From Ruminococcus flavefaciens (GTDB taxonomy: Bacteria > Bacillota > Clostridia > Oscillospirales > Ruminococcaceae): a stretch of 64,000 bases of DNA. Numbering within the stretch: the first letter of the stretch is position 1; each line of letters opens with the position of its first letter. Location: assembly GCA_023662725.1 (NCBI GenBank), contig JAMPIL010000004.1, positions 1-64,000 of the forward strand, read 5' to 3'. Positions 63,654 through 64,000 of this stretch are shown here, in pieces. The notes beneath the pieces are model-generated. The model saw only the letters and a program-made list of their open reading frames with translations, searched no databases and was not told the DNA's origin. A program made the position numbers and the translations under genes.

Positions 63654-64000
63654 TCAATATTTTAATAATTCCAGCCTTTTGTCAAGCTGGTCAATGGGTG
63701 TGCCGGATGTTTTTGCAGAGATCTTCTGTAAAAAGGAATCTCTTGTACGATTTGAAGAATACAGCATAGCGGAAATGTTTTCCTCGGGCTTATCGTCTGC
63801 TCCTTCCTCTCCTTTGGATTCTTCCGGCTCATCCTCTTCCGGAATAAACGACTTTTTCTTTTCGTCAAAAAGAATGCCGTCTACGAATCCCAACTGCAAT
63901 GCTTTTTCAGCATTCAGCCATGTTTCATCGTCCATCAGCTTTGAAATTTTATTGCGTGAAAGCCCTGTTTTTCGGACATAAGCATTGATGATGCCCTCCT
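63654..64000 (-). CDS. ClpP-like head maturation protease (C-terminal part)
   Basis: The open frame runs off the right edge. The visible C-terminal part reads IINAYVRKTGLSRNKISKLMDDETWLNAEKALQLGFVDGI, the end of ClpP-type phage prohead proteases. An acidic linker (EEDEPEESKGEEGADDKPEEN) and a short basic helix follow. It cuts the capsid scaffold. The catalytic Ser and His lie beyond the window. The capsid gene follows 15 bases later. Confidence 0.88.
   Translation of the reverse strand, partial: EGIINAYVRKTGLSRNKISKLMDDETWLNAEKALQLGFVDGILFDEKKKSFIPEEDEPEESKGEEGADDKPEENISAMLYSSNRTRDSFLQKISAKTSGTPIDQLDKRLELLKY

Larger units (their letters stand above)
42145..64000. mobile_element. Integrated siphovirus-type prophage (right end beyond the window)
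   Basis: From the tRNA to the window edge, leftward genes follow the standard siphophage order read right to left: head protease, HK97 capsid, connectors, tail tube, tail chaperones, tape measure, Dit, tail/fibre proteins, BppU, holin, amidase, then recombinases. A TetR-GH9 cargo cassette interrupts the tail module between 52144 and 55275. The left boundary is taken as the end of the tRNA and is approximate. Terminase, portal and early genes should lie beyond 64000. Confidence 0.88.

Overview
The window looks like the chromosome of a cellulolytic, low-GC Gram-positive of the Ruminococcus type (Oscillospiraceae). The evidence is two secreted cellulases ending in dockerins (GH44 and GH9), threonine-rich extracellular linkers, a sortase operon, and a typical Firmicute housekeeping block. 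The assignment rests on protein features only; no database search was possible.

Layout. 1-6884: a decayed small gene, a DUF3737 beta-helix protein, and a two-component system next to an FtsX-type ABC transporter (envelope-stress style). 7092-13184: acyltransferase, TrmH-type RNA methylase, peptidoglycan glycosyltransferase, a ruined UDP-glucose dehydrogenase, CPBP protease and PnuC. 13287-17329: a GH44 dockerin cellulase in an operon with its own XRE regulator, and a divergent regulator fused to a complete desulfoferrodoxin. 17544-22377: a foldase-like lipoprotein, a PflX-type radical SAM protein (opposite strand), and a three-gene sortase module. 22421-36819: leftward housekeeping genes (CmpB-like, LUD protein, HPF, PBP-FtsW-FHA, FtsH, TilS, DnaB, L9, GdpP, RNase J with a long structured leader). 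37325-41969: a catalytically degenerate phosphohexomutase homologue, a MITE-like element, an alanine/sodium symporter and two bacterial PH-domain proteins.

tRNA-Pro at 42069-42144 is followed to the window edge by a leftward siphovirus-type prophage. In transcription order: head protease (cut by the edge), HK97 capsid, connectors, tail tube, tail chaperones with a -1 frameshift site, tape measure, Dit, Gp37-like tail protein, a fibre-like protein, BppU, holin, amidase, and then a recombination cassette (HTH/zinc protein, small protein, two large serine recombinases).

The standout is a self-contained TetR-GH9 cellulase cassette between the tape measure and Dit genes. It has a consensus promoter, twin operators and its own terminator, so a cellulosomal enzyme is carried as prophage cargo. 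The same prophage's fibre-like protein carries wall-binding-type repeats and a dockerin-like calcium loop. Together these suggest a link between the phage and the host cellulosome. Other points of note are the XRE-desulfoferrodoxin fusion, the sortase module with a possible non-canonical sorting signal, the pseudo-phosphohexomutase, and a tape-measure gene whose start codon reads ACG instead of ATG.
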